The translations under genes were made by a program, and so were the position numbers. Source: an uncultured Roseburia sp. (GTDB taxonomy: Bacteria > Bacillota > Clostridia > Lachnospirales > Lachnospiraceae). Taken from it: 64,000 bases of DNA. This document shows, in pieces, positions 33,438-42,028 of the stretch. Position 1 is the stretch's first letter. Each line of letters starts with the position of its first letter. Where the stretch lies: contig URUD01000007.1 in the NCBI GenBank assembly GCA_900550935.1, positions 9,510 to 73,509 on the forward strand, written 5' to 3'. The notes beneath the pieces are model-generated. The model made no database searches. It was not told the origin of the DNA and saw nothing but the letters and a program-made list of their open reading frames with translations.

Positions 33438-35372
33438 CTAGATCTCACATGCCACATCATATGCTGATTTAATAGCATGGTCGATATTACTTGGACGTTC
33501 TCCGGCACAATCACCAATATAATGAAGTGGGAGCGGACAGGCGGAAAGCTCTGGAAGATTCTTTCTTGCGCCAACGGCCATTACAACGAAGTCAGATGCG
33601 ATTTCTGCTGTTGTGGTTTTCTCTTCTTCTGTTTTTTCAACAATTACAGCGTGATCATTGATCTCAGATAATTTTGCAGATGTCAGGATCTGAACATGAT
33701 AATGTTCTAATTCGCTCATCAAAGTAGGGAGAACTGTGCTGCTTTCTTCCTTGGCAATCTGATCCATCATTTCTATGATTGTAACCTTACATCCACGTGA
33801 AGCGAGGTATTCTGCAGTCTCAACACCTACAAGACCACCACCGATCACAGATACATTACCGAATACAATTTCTTTTTTAGCAAGAACATCCCACGCACTT
33901 GTAACGGTTGGAAGATCACTGCCTGGAACAGGAATGATCGCATTCGTTGCACCTGTTGCAACAATTACTTCGTCAAAGGAATCATAATCTTTCTCCGTAA
34001 ATTCCTGACCAAGACGGAAAGTAACGGATAATTCAGGAAGCACGTTATAGTAGTAATTAATGCTTCTCATCATTTCTTCTTTTCTAGGTGGGACGCTGGC
34101 AATAAGAAGCTGGCCACCAATCTGGAGTGACTTCTCAAAAATAGTTACCTTATGACCTCTTAAAGCGGCAACACGTGCAGCTTCAAGTCCTGCTATTCCG
34201 GCTCCGATAACAGCAACTCGTTTTGAGGAAGCTGCAGGAGTGATCTGACGACTTGCTTCATAACCATTCTCGGCATTTAATACACAGCTTAAGAAGGCAC
34301 GGTTCTGAATATTGTCTGTACATCCCTTATTACACATCATACATGTTCTGACGTTACAGCAGTGTCCGGCAGCACACTTGTTTGCAAAATCAGGATCAGC
34401 GAGAAGGGAACGTCCGAGTGCAATGATATCAGCAGAACCATTTGTAATAACTGCCTCAGCAGCTTCCGGTGTTACAATACGTCCAACAACGGATACCGGA
34501 ATGGAAACAAGTTCTTTGATCTTTTTAGAGTAGGAAACCATAAAGCCATATGGCTGTGTTCCCATAGCGGGAATGGTATCACCCATATTTCCGGTGTGGT
34601 TAGCCTGAGCCACATGTAATGTGTCAACGCCGGCAGCCTCTAATTCTTTTGCAAAAATGCAAGCCTCATCAAATGGAAGACCCCCCTTTCCTCTAAGACC
34701 GTTTTCTCCGAGAGGAGTTACAATAGGGAGTTTATAGTCGATCACCATATCTGGAACAACAGTTTTTAAACGCTTTACAAGAGTTAAAGCAAAGCGTGTA
34801 CGATTTGAAAGGTCTCCGCCATATTCATCCGTTCTGTGATTTAAAATAGGAGAGCAGAGGGAGCCAACAAGACGGTCTCCGTGTACCTCGATACAGTCAA
34901 CACCGGCTTCGTGTGCTAAAACAGCACAATTTTCCATATGCTTAATGATCTCATCAAGCTCTTCAGCAGTTACTTCGTTTACAAAGTGCTGCATATCATG
35001 GTGAAGTTTTGCCCTTGCCTCCTGCATTTTCCCCTGATGGAACAGATCGTTCAATGCAGCGACATTGTAGTCTGGATGGAATAACTGGATCCCAAGCTTT
35101 GCACCATGCACATGACATGCATCAGCAAGGCGCTTGAAGCCTTCTGCCTGTTTGGGTGAGTAAAGCTTTGGTGTAGGAGAGAATGTTGAAAGTGGAGCAA
35201 CGTCACCGATCACAATATATCCGACACCGCCTTTGGCGAGGCGTTCATAAAAACGGAAACTCTGTTCGCCGATGGATCCGTCTTTTTCTTCATATCCGGT
35301 TGTAAGTGGAGGGAACATAATACGGTTTTTGAATGTTATGTTTCCGACTTTAATAGGTTCTAATAATTTCAT
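33438..35372 (-). CDS. Old yellow enzyme-type flavin/Fe-S/FAD reductase (2,4-dienoyl-CoA reductase / BaiCD-like)
   Basis: 644-aa reductase with an FMN barrel (1-340), a 4Fe-4S site and an FAD/NAD(P)H half (385-640). The barrel starts 'KVGNITFKNRIMFPPLTTG'; the cluster ligands are Cys344, 347, 351 and 363 ('CMMCNKGC...SCVLN'); the FAD loop is 'VIGAGIAGLEAARVA' and the NAD loop 'VIGGGLVGVETAEYL'. These enzymes reduce activated C=C bonds in enoates, dienoyl-CoAs, bile acids or steroids. The usual HGxYL catalytic stretch reads 'EVHGDRLVG' (164-170), so the Tyr used as proton donor in FadH is not at that place; this belongs to a distinct clostridial branch. It is the last gene of an operon with an esterase and a symporter. 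Confidence 0.87.
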   Translation of the reverse strand: MKLLEPIKVGNITFKNRIMFPPLTTGYEEKDGSIGEQSFRFYERLAKGGVGYIVIGDVAPLSTFSPTPKLYSPKQAEGFKRLADACHVHGAKLGIQLFHPDYNVAALNDLFHQGKMQEARAKLHHDMQHFVNEVTAEELDEIIKHMENCAVLAHEAGVDCIEVHGDRLVGSLCSPILNHRTDEYGGDLSNRTRFALTLVKRLKTVVPDMVIDYKLPIVTPLGENGLRGKGGLPFDEACIFAKELEAAGVDTLHVAQANHTGNMGDTIPAMGTQPYGFMVSYSKKIKELVSIPVSVVGRIVTPEAAEAVITNGSADIIALGRSLLADPDFANKCAAGHCCNVRTCMMCNKGCTDNIQNRAFLSCVLNAENGYEASRQITPAASSKRVAVIGAGIAGLEAARVAALRGHKVTIFEKSLQIGGQLLIASVPPRKEEMMRSINYYYNVLPELSVTFRLGQEFTEKDYDSFDEVIVATGATNAIIPVPGSDLPTVTSAWDVLAKKEIVFGNVSVIGGGLVGVETAEYLASRGCKVTIIEMMDQIAKEESSTVLPTLMSELEHYHVQILTSAKLSEINDHAVIVEKTEEEKTTTAEIASDFVVMAVGARKNLPELSACPLPLHYIGDCAGERPSNIDHAIKSAYDVACEI

Positions 35373-35401
35373 AGATCACACGTCCTTTCAAAGTGAGTAT
35401 T

Positions 35402-36154
35402 TTATTTTAATGGAGTTAAAAACTCTAACATTAATCTGTCTAATTCAGCTCTTGCCAAACCGCTTGCAAAGTTGTGATTTGCACCTTCAATTGTCTTGTA
35501 ACTGCATTTGCCATGATAGAGTGCTTCATATCGATGGCAGGTAGCGTCATCTACCAGATCATCTGCTGTTCCTCTGATGAGAAGAACAGGACCGGTATAT
35601 CCTTCTGCGGATGAAAATGGTTCATACTGATATAAATCATGGTTAAAAGAAGTAGGGAAGCAGAGACCTTCGATATCAGCCTTGGTGATCCCCTGTGCTT
35701 CCATTGCCGTGGCACGATCCTTACATCCAAACCACATGCCAGCACCTGGACACATGAGGATAAGAGCATATGGATCAACAATAGGTGCAGCGGTAGCGGC
35801 TGCATAGCCGCCCATGCTCTGCCCTGATAAGATGATCTTATCAGGGTCAGCGAAATCCTGCTGCTTTGTCCAGTTTATAATATCTTCGATATCATGTAAG
35901 ATACCGGTAAATGTCATGTCCTCGAACTCACCATCACTTTCACCATTTCCATATAGATCAAAGCGGACACTGGCAAAGCCATTTTCTGCTAAAAATCTGG
36001 CGGTGTGAGTATAGATACTTTTGTAACCGCTTTTGTTTCCTGTAAATCCATGTACGTTCACGATGGCAGGAAAGCGTGTGCCGTCATCCGGAATGTTCAC
36101 GATCCCGCGTAAGACATGACCCGAGCGGTTTGTTATTTCAATTTGTTTTGTCAA
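35402..36154 (-). CDS. Alpha/beta hydrolase, cinnamoyl/feruloyl esterase-like
   Basis: 250-aa cytoplasmic alpha/beta hydrolase. 'HGFTG' (35-39) forms the oxyanion hole, 'GQSMGG' holds the nucleophile (Ser113), 'GTADDLV' the acid (Asp198) and 'GANHNF' the His (His227). The 'YGNGESDGEFEDMT' segment and the overall size resemble the Est1E/LJ0536 group of gut cinnamoyl esterases, which split hydroxycinnamate esters. It starts with TTG at 36154 behind GAGG, 24 nt after the symporter stop, and lies 29 nt before the reductase. An ester taken up by the symporter could thus be split here and its acid reduced by the next enzyme; this is inference. Confidence 0.8.
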   Translation of the reverse strand: MTKQIEITNRSGHVLRGIVNIPDDGTRFPAIVNVHGFTGNKSGYKSIYTHTARFLAENGFASVRFDLYGNGESDGEFEDMTFTGILHDIEDIINWTKQQDFADPDKIILSGQSMGGYAAATAAPIVDPYALILMCPGAGMWFGCKDRATAMEAQGITKADIEGLCFPTSFNHDLYQYEPFSSAEGYTGPVLLIRGTADDLVDDATCHRYEALYHGKCSYKTIEGANHNFASGLARAELDRLMLEFLTPLK

Positions 36155-36178
36155 TGTAATATACCTCGTTTTCTGAAG

Positions 36179-37558
36179 TTATTTTGTGTTTGTGGCATTT
36201 CGCTTGTCTGATAAATCCTGCAACATTTCAGCTGTTTTCTCTTTTGTAAGAGGGTATACAAACTTTAATACAAGTACAGCTAACAAGTATCCTGCTACAT
36301 ATAATCCTGTATAGGTTTTCCAGAGACGTCCGGAGAATGCTTCACTCTGAACTGCTTCGTTTACATTAAAGCCTGCGATTGCAAGAGCAAAACTACTCAT
36401 GCTTCCGGACACTGCATTCGCAAGCTTGCGGAAGAATGTATAGGCAGAGTAAACAATACCCTCGTTACGTTTTCCAGTCTGAAGCTCCTGATAGTCAATG
36501 GCATCATTTACAAGTGCCCATACTAATACCTGGAAACCACTGACACCAAGGTAGCAGATTCCGTTGATGATAATAAAGAGCATTGGATTCTCAAGTGGGA
36601 AGAAGAATAAAATTGCATAAACAACAACGGAGAAAGTTGCACTGTACATGATCCATTCTTTCTTTCCAAATTTCTTTGCAACAAATTTTGTTCCAACAAA
36701 TGCGATAAGTGACCAGATCACACTTAACATACCTGAAACTGCCATGATAGCAACGTTCCCGAAATAGTCACGGAATAAGTAGGTATTTAAACCGTTTACC
36801 ATACCGGCACCAATGATACCGATAAAGCTTGATAACATAACACCAAGTAAAGCTTTGTTTTTTGTGATGTTCCTGATTACCTGTAAATAGTTGAGTTTCT
36901 CTTTTTCTTCCGCAACCGGTTCTGTAACAATACGTTCTTTACACCAGTGAGATGTAAACATAAGACAGATGAAACCAATAACTGCACAGATGGCTGACAT
37001 AATAAGGAAGTGGCTTGGTACAGGCTGGTTGTCTTTGTATAAGAATAATGGTCCGGCAATAACGATAACTGTCATAAAGATTGTACCGCCAAGGCTTCTG
37101 AAACGTGAAAGGTCAGTACGCTGGTTTACATCATCCGTCATAACACTGGAAAGACTTCCGAATGGTACGCTTACACAGGTGTACATAATTTCATATACAA
37201 CATATGTGATGAACATATACGCAATACGGGCGCCATAAGCAAAGTTACTTACGTTAGCAAAGCCTAAGATACAAAGAACTGCTGTTGGAAAGGCAAAGAA
37301 TTTAATCCAGGGAATGAATTTACCTTTTCCTTTGTTTTTGTGGCTGTCAACAAGTGCACCGATCAGGGGATCGTTGATAGCATCCCAGAGCTTTGTGATA
37401 AGCATAAGGATTCCTACGTGTACCGGGTTAACCTTTAATACCAGTGTATAAAAAATAGCTAGATACATGGCACGGAACTGCTCTGTACAGCAACACCCCA
37501 GATCGCCAAGAGTGTAACCGATCTTGTCCTTCATGGAAAATGGTCTCGTTTCTTTCAT
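36179..37558 (-). CDS. GPH family symporter of the OYE operon
   Basis: 459-aa membrane transporter with twelve predicted helices from the glycoside-pentoside-hexuronide family. 'WDAINDPLIGALVDSHKNKG' near residue 55-75 carries the family's DPLIG loop; 'WALVNDAIDYQELQTGKRNEG' is the matching central motif. I placed the start at the ATG of 37558; the upstream TTG lies in the ribosome binding site. It is the first gene of the three-gene operon and is divergent from an AraC regulator gene. The substrate may be a glycoside or conjugated aromatic acid, judging only from its neighbours. Confidence 0.85.
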   Translation of the reverse strand: MKETRPFSMKDKIGYTLGDLGCCCTEQFRAMYLAIFYTLVLKVNPVHVGILMLITKLWDAINDPLIGALVDSHKNKGKGKFIPWIKFFAFPTAVLCILGFANVSNFAYGARIAYMFITYVVYEIMYTCVSVPFGSLSSVMTDDVNQRTDLSRFRSLGGTIFMTVIVIAGPLFLYKDNQPVPSHFLIMSAICAVIGFICLMFTSHWCKERIVTEPVAEEKEKLNYLQVIRNITKNKALLGVMLSSFIGIIGAGMVNGLNTYLFRDYFGNVAIMAVSGMLSVIWSLIAFVGTKFVAKKFGKKEWIMYSATFSVVVYAILFFFPLENPMLFIIINGICYLGVSGFQVLVWALVNDAIDYQELQTGKRNEGIVYSAYTFFRKLANAVSGSMSSFALAIAGFNVNEAVQSEAFSGRLWKTYTGLYVAGYLLAVLVLKFVYPLTKEKTAEMLQDLSDKRNATNTK

Positions 37559-37606
37559 AATAAAAATACCTCTCAATTTTTATATTGTTTTGGTAGCTAC
37601 AAGATT

Positions 37607-37669
37607 ATTATAGGGGGATTAAATATTTAAACATATACAAAAATTGATTGCAAACTATGAAAAATTGAT
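37607..37669 (-). promoter_or_regulatory. Operon promoter with 21-bp-spaced AraC-type direct repeats
   Basis: AAAAATTGAT occurs at 37639-37648 and 37660-37669, exactly 21 bp apart, the spacing of araI half-sites. On the minus strand the -10 is TATAAT (37607-37612) and the -35 position (37630-37635) reads TATGTT, a poor box. The nearer repeat lies 3 nt from it, as expected for a class II activator site served by the divergent AraC gene. Confidence 0.65.
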
Positions 37670-37715
37670 GTATTGTATAATTTGACAAAATGAACAAAAA
37701 TAATAATGAAAGAAT

Positions 37716-38582
37716 GTGCAAAATAAACATATGAAGAAACAAGGCTATGAAATGGAATATGTGAAAATAGAAGATAGTGGAAAGCGCAGTTTTGGACAGA
37801 AAAAAAATCATACAATTATATTTGTAACTGGTGGCAGGGGATATCTGTATCAGGAAGAGGAAAAGGATGTCTGTACCATGGAAGACTTAATATTTATTAA
37901 GCCAGGCAATAAAGTGAACCTTGAATATCGTAAAAACAAATATCCTCTGGAATTGTATGTGCTTTATGTGGGAACAGAGTTGTTGAGAAGCTTATCAGAT
38001 GAAAATACAAAACTGGATGAGGCATTTGATGTCGTTCCTTTTCAGGTTAAGACGGTTCATTCTGAGAGTGGATCAGCCATGCTTATAAAAAATATTTCCA
38101 AAAAACTATATGCCATGATTAAGGAAACGCCTAAATTTGCGCACACATTGTATGAGAAAAGTCTGCTGACAATGCTGCTGGTACTTGCACTGCGTGCATC
38201 TGTCCAGGAGGATGTGCAGCGAAAGTCAGATATGAAAAAGCATGTTGTAATGGATGATATTTTTGTATACATAAAAGAACATCTGACGGAAGACATATCA
38301 TTGGAACGTCTGGAAAATGAATTTTATGTAAGCCGTTATCATATTGTAAGAGAATTTAAGAAGATGACAGGCGAAACGCCACATTCCTATATTGTAAAGA
38401 GCAGACTGGATCTGTGCAGACATTATATCGAGCAGGGGAAAAGTATCCGTGAGGTTTATGAGCTTGGAGGGTTTGGCGGATACAATCATTTTTTCAGAGC
38501 GTTTAAGAAGGAGTATGGTGTTACGCCAATGCAATATTATAAAAATTTAAAGATTGACAGAAAGGAAAGAAGAGAGAAGTGA
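37716..38582 (+). CDS. AraC family regulator of the esterase/OYE operon
   Basis: About 288-aa AraC-type regulator with an N-terminal cupin-like sensor ('IIFVTGGRGYLYQEEE', 'LIFIKPGNKVNLEY') and two C-terminal helix-turn-helix units ('LERLENEFYVSRYHIVREFK', 'IREVYELGGFGGYNHFFRAF') ending 'GVTPMQYY'. The start is uncertain: GTG at 37716, ATG at 37731 and ATG at 37752 are all possible, and the last has AAGG upstream. It is divergent from the symporter-esterase-reductase operon and probably binds the direct repeats in between. The inducer is unknown. Confidence 0.82.
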   Translation: MQNKHMKKQGYEMEYVKIEDSGKRSFGQKKNHTIIFVTGGRGYLYQEEEKDVCTMEDLIFIKPGNKVNLEYRKNKYPLELYVLYVGTELLRSLSDENTKLDEAFDVVPFQVKTVHSESGSAMLIKNISKKLYAMIKETPKFAHTLYEKSLLTMLLVLALRASVQEDVQRKSDMKKHVVMDDIFVYIKEHLTEDISLERLENEFYVSRYHIVREFKKMTGETPHSYIVKSRLDLCRHYIEQGKSIREVYELGGFGGYNHFFRAFKKEYGVTPMQYYKNLKIDRKERREK

Positions 38583-38686
38583 TGGGTTTCTGAATAATCT
38601 GCAGCAGTTTTCCACATAATAACTCCACAACTAATTTATAGAAAAAAGTGAAATAAAAATTTGGAATTGGAGGAAAATACCGGAAA

Positions 38687-39235
38687 ATGAAAGCGACAGG
38701 AATCGTAAGAAGAATAGATGACCTCGGACGTATTGTAGTACCAAAGGAGATCCGCCGGACACTGCGGATCCGAGAGGGAGACCCCTTAGAAATCTTTACT
38801 GACCGGGAGGGAAAGATCGTATTAAAAAAATATTCGCCGATCGGAGAATTAAGCCAGTTTGCAGGTGAGTATGCGGAGAGTCTTTCGCAGACTACCGGGC
38901 ATCTGGTACTGGTGACGGATTGTGATCATGTCGTGGCTGCAGCCGGAAGTGGAAAGAGAGAGTTTGACGGGAAACCGATCAGCAGGCAGCTGGAAGAAGT
39001 GATAAGCGAGCGCAAAAGCTATCAGGCATCTGCCGGGGATGACAACTTCATTAAGATCACACTGGATGATCCGGGGGAATATATGCAACAGGCAGTGAGT
39101 ACAATTATCTGTGAAGGAGATGCCATCGGTGCCGTGATCCTATATGATAAAGAAGAAAAAGAAAAGATGGGGGATACCGAGAGCAAACTGGCGAGCGCTG
39201 CGGCAGGATTTTTAGGAAAGCAGATGGAACAGTAG
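38687..39235 (+). CDS. spoVT: Stage V sporulation protein T-like AbrB/GAF regulator
   Basis: 182-aa transcription factor. The N-terminus 'MKATGIVRRIDDLGRIVVPK' with 'EIRRTLRIREGDPLEIFT' is the AbrB-type swapped-hairpin DNA-binding domain, nearly invariant in SpoVT. The rest (60-180) is a GAF-like domain. In Bacillus, SpoVT tunes late forespore gene expression under sigma-G; in clostridia it is needed for spore formation. It starts at an ATG behind TTGGAGGAAAA. Its presence argues for a spore former. It is a single gene between an AraC gene and the SbcD-like pair. Confidence 0.93.
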   Translation: MKATGIVRRIDDLGRIVVPKEIRRTLRIREGDPLEIFTDREGKIVLKKYSPIGELSQFAGEYAESLSQTTGHLVLVTDCDHVVAAAGSGKREFDGKPISRQLEEVISERKSYQASAGDDNFIKITLDDPGEYMQQAVSTIICEGDAIGAVILYDKEEKEKMGDTESKLASAAAGFLGKQMEQ

Positions 39236-39267
39236 GGCAGGCAGCGTCCGGACAGGTGTGAAAGGGA

Positions 39268-39358
39268 TTGAATTGAGAGTTAAGATTTTGTATAATTGAG
39301 AGGACGGTCAGATACCTTGCAGAGTAGAGCGTGTAGAGATATATGCCCTACTCTTTTT
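39268..39358 (+). promoter_or_regulatory. Promoter and attenuator-like leader before the sbcD-like gene
   Basis: TTGAAT (39268-39273), a 17-nt spacer and TATAAT (39291-39296) make a promoter. About 20 nt after the expected start, AGAGTAG (39321-39327) pairs with CTACTCT (39348-39354), with extra pairing inside, followed by five T. Transcripts would be about 55 nt unless the hairpin is avoided, so this is a candidate attenuator or a small RNA gene. Confidence 0.5.
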
Positions 39359-39386
39359 GCTCTATCGGTAAGATAAAGGGGGACGT

Positions 39387-40439
39387 ATGAAATTTATACA
39401 TATCGCAGATGTGCATTTGGGGGTCAGCCCGGATGCCGGGAAAAGCTGGAGCGGGAAACGAAAACAGGATATATGGGATTCGTTTGCACAGGTAGTAGAA
39501 GAGGCAGGACGGAAGAACGTAGATTTTTTATTGATATCGGGAGATCTGTTTCACAGTCAGCCGCTGAAAAAGGATATCCGGGAGATCAATTATCTCTTTG
39601 GCAAGATACCGCAGACGAGGATCATCCTCATGGCGGGAAATCATGATTACCTCAGGACAAAGTCGTGCTATCTTTCGGCAGAATGGCAGGAAAATGTTTA
39701 TTTTTTCCGACAGGAAGAGGTTGGACATTTCGATTTTGACGAAGAAAATGTCAGTATTTACGGACTCAGTTACTGGCACAGGGAATTGCCGGAGGATATT
39801 TATGACGGGATCATTCCTGAAAAAAAGGAGCAGATCAATATCTTACTGGCACATGGCGGAGACGCCAGACATCTTCCGTTTTCGGCAGAGAAGATATTAC
39901 AGAACGGATTTGATTATATTGCTGCAGGGCATATCCACAAGGGAGAACAGCTCGTGGATGACAGGGCAGTGATGGCGGGCAGTTTAGAACCGACAGACTG
40001 CAATGATACAGGAGCGCATGGCTACTGGATGGGAGAGATCAGTAAGGAGCAATGTCAGGTCTTCTTTTACCCGGTCAAAAAGTGTGAATACTGCCACGAA
40101 GTCTTCACGATGACAGCGAAGACATCGGAGCGGGAGATCATGGAATGGGCAAAGGGATTGCTTGCCGAACGCCCGGAGTATCAGTATTTCCGCCTTTTTT
40201 TACAGGGGAAAAGAGATCCGGACATGACGTATGACCTTGAGAGCTTAAGCCAGCTTGCGCGGATCGTGGACGTGACAGATCAGACACAGGCAGATCTGCA
40301 GTATGATAAATTAGAAACAGAGTATGCAGGGACCCTATTGGAGCAGTATATTCGTACTTTGCGTAAAATGCCGGATGATCCGGTCACAAAAAAGGCATTA
40401 GAGTATGGCGTAAACGCATTGTTGGGACATCAATTATGA
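39387..40439 (+). CDS. SbcD/YhaO-like DNA repair metallophosphoesterase
   Basis: 350-aa calcineurin-like nuclease of the Mre11/SbcD group. The metal-binding motifs appear in order: 'IADVHLG' (5-11), 'ISGDLFHSQP' (48-57), 'AGNHDYLR' (80-87), 'LLAHGGDARH' and 'AAGHIHKGEQ' (about 175-185). The C-terminal third is shorter than in SbcD and resembles YhaO of Bacillus. It should process DNA ends together with the ATPase encoded next, whose start overlaps its stop by 4 nt (ATGA). An attenuator-like hairpin lies upstream. Confidence 0.87.
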   Translation: MKFIHIADVHLGVSPDAGKSWSGKRKQDIWDSFAQVVEEAGRKNVDFLLISGDLFHSQPLKKDIREINYLFGKIPQTRIILMAGNHDYLRTKSCYLSAEWQENVYFFRQEEVGHFDFDEENVSIYGLSYWHRELPEDIYDGIIPEKKEQINILLAHGGDARHLPFSAEKILQNGFDYIAAGHIHKGEQLVDDRAVMAGSLEPTDCNDTGAHGYWMGEISKEQCQVFFYPVKKCEYCHEVFTMTAKTSEREIMEWAKGLLAERPEYQYFRLFLQGKRDPDMTYDLESLSQLARIVDVTDQTQADLQYDKLETEYAGTLLEQYIRTLRKMPDDPVTKKALEYGVNALLGHQL

Positions 40440-42016
40440 AAATAAAACAGGCAGATATTTTTCAATTTGGAAAATTACAGAATGAGACGATCACGTTTTC
40501 GGAAGGACTCAATGTGATTTATGGAGAAAATGAGGCGGGAAAATCCACGCTGCATGACTTTTTGATCGCAATGCTGTTTGGCATGGAAAAAGGTCGTGGG
40601 AGAGCTGCGGCAGGAGATAAATATGTCCGGTATGAGCCGTGGCATACACCATCCTATTACAGCGGCAGCCTGCGTTTCCTGGTTGGAGAGAGACCTTTTT
40701 ACCTGGAGAGGAACTTTTATTATAAAGAAAAAAAGGAAATCTTAAAAAATGAAGCAGATCAGGAAGAACTCTCGATCGCATATGGAGATTTAGAGATGCT
40801 GCTCGGCGGCATCCGAAAAGAAACCTTTGAAAATACCTGTGATATTCCGCAGAGCGGTGCGGCAACCGGCAAAGAACTGGCGGAAATCCTTTCACAGTAC
40901 CTTTCCGATGTCACAGAGAGTGGCGATGCGAGTATCCATGTGACAGAAGCAAAGCAGCTGCTTGCAAATAAGAAAAGAGAATTAAATCAGGAACTAAAAA
41001 ATCTGAGAAACCGGAAAAATCAACAGATACATAATCTGACGGTGGAAAAAGAACTGTTGGAGCGGGATTGTCGTGGATTACAGAATAATATAGAAGATGC
41101 AGAGCGGGAGATCACCCGCTTAAAGCAGATGCAGGTGGAAGAAATATCCCGGAAACGAAAAGAACAGCAGGAGAAAAAGCCCAAAGAACCGGTGCAGACA
41201 AAGAAAGGACGTATTTCGATCGGCGTGCTTGCGGGAGCCATCGCTGCCATTATTTTAAATGGAATTTTGTATGAGATCCTGCACTATCCGGTGCCGGTCG
41301 TAATTGTGACAGAACTGCTCTTTTCCATCGCAGGAGCGGTGGCGGCACTGATCTGGAAACAGGAAAAAGAAGAACTTCTCAGTGCGGCGCAGGAGAAAAA
41401 ACTGCCGGAGGCGTTTTATGGGAATGCGGCATTGGTCCAGGCAGAACGTATGCTTAAAAATCTGCGTGATTCACAGGCAGAGAAAGAAACCAGACGGTAT
41501 CACATCACAGAGCAGATGGAGGAGATCACTGCACCGGGGAGAGAAGAGCAGGGCATTACAGAAAAAATCCAGGCGGTGGAACTTGCCACATCAGAGATCA
41601 GCCGGTTGTCCGGACTTTTCTATGATGGGATCAGGGGGGATCTGGATGCCGCAGTTTCGGAGTGGGTTTCGACGGTTACGGATGGCAGGTATGATCACGT
41701 GAGTGTGGACTCAGATGGAAAACCTTGTGTCCATGCGGACGGAATGGATCTGCCGCCAGAGGCATTAAGCCGTGGTACATTGGAGCAACTTTACCTTGGA
41801 TTACGACTTGCTGTGGGAGAACTGGTAACCAAAGAGGAAGAGATGCCATTATTTTTGGATGAGGCATTTTGTATGTATGATGACGAACGGTTAAAACAGA
41901 CGTTGCAGCGGTTAGTGGGGAAGAAGAAACAGATTTTACTGTTTACCTGCCAGAAGAGGGAGATGGAATGCTTAGACCAGATGGGGATTGCATATCATAA
42001 AGTAGTTTTAAGATAG
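40436..42016 (+). CDS. Compact SbcC/YhaN-like ATPase with membrane hairpin in the coiled coil
   Basis: 526-aa ATPase of the Rad50/SbcC group. The Walker A 'YGENEAGKST' lies near residue 28, the signature 'LSRGTLEQLYLGLRLAV' near 440 and Walker B 'MPLFLDEAF' near 467. The coiled coil is short (about 175-240 and 305-375), and its apex is replaced by two hydrophobic helices ('IGVLAGAIAAIILNGILY' and 'VVIVTELLFSIAGAVAALIW') instead of a zinc hook. This is the YhaN type, but half of its usual length. The protein probably sits at the membrane with the SbcD-like partner. A role in DNA repair or in defence against foreign DNA is inference. Confidence 0.82.
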   Translation: MKIKQADIFQFGKLQNETITFSEGLNVIYGENEAGKSTLHDFLIAMLFGMEKGRGRAAAGDKYVRYEPWHTPSYYSGSLRFLVGERPFYLERNFYYKEKKEILKNEADQEELSIAYGDLEMLLGGIRKETFENTCDIPQSGAATGKELAEILSQYLSDVTESGDASIHVTEAKQLLANKKRELNQELKNLRNRKNQQIHNLTVEKELLERDCRGLQNNIEDAEREITRLKQMQVEEISRKRKEQQEKKPKEPVQTKKGRISIGVLAGAIAAIILNGILYEILHYPVPVVIVTELLFSIAGAVAALIWKQEKEELLSAAQEKKLPEAFYGNAALVQAERMLKNLRDSQAEKETRRYHITEQMEEITAPGREEQGITEKIQAVELATSEISRLSGLFYDGIRGDLDAAVSEWVSTVTDGRYDHVSVDSDGKPCVHADGMDLPPEALSRGTLEQLYLGLRLAVGELVTKEEEMPLFLDEAFCMYDDERLKQTLQRLVGKKKQILLFTCQKREMECLDQMGIAYHKVVLR

Positions 42017-42028
42017 GTGGAGATAGAT

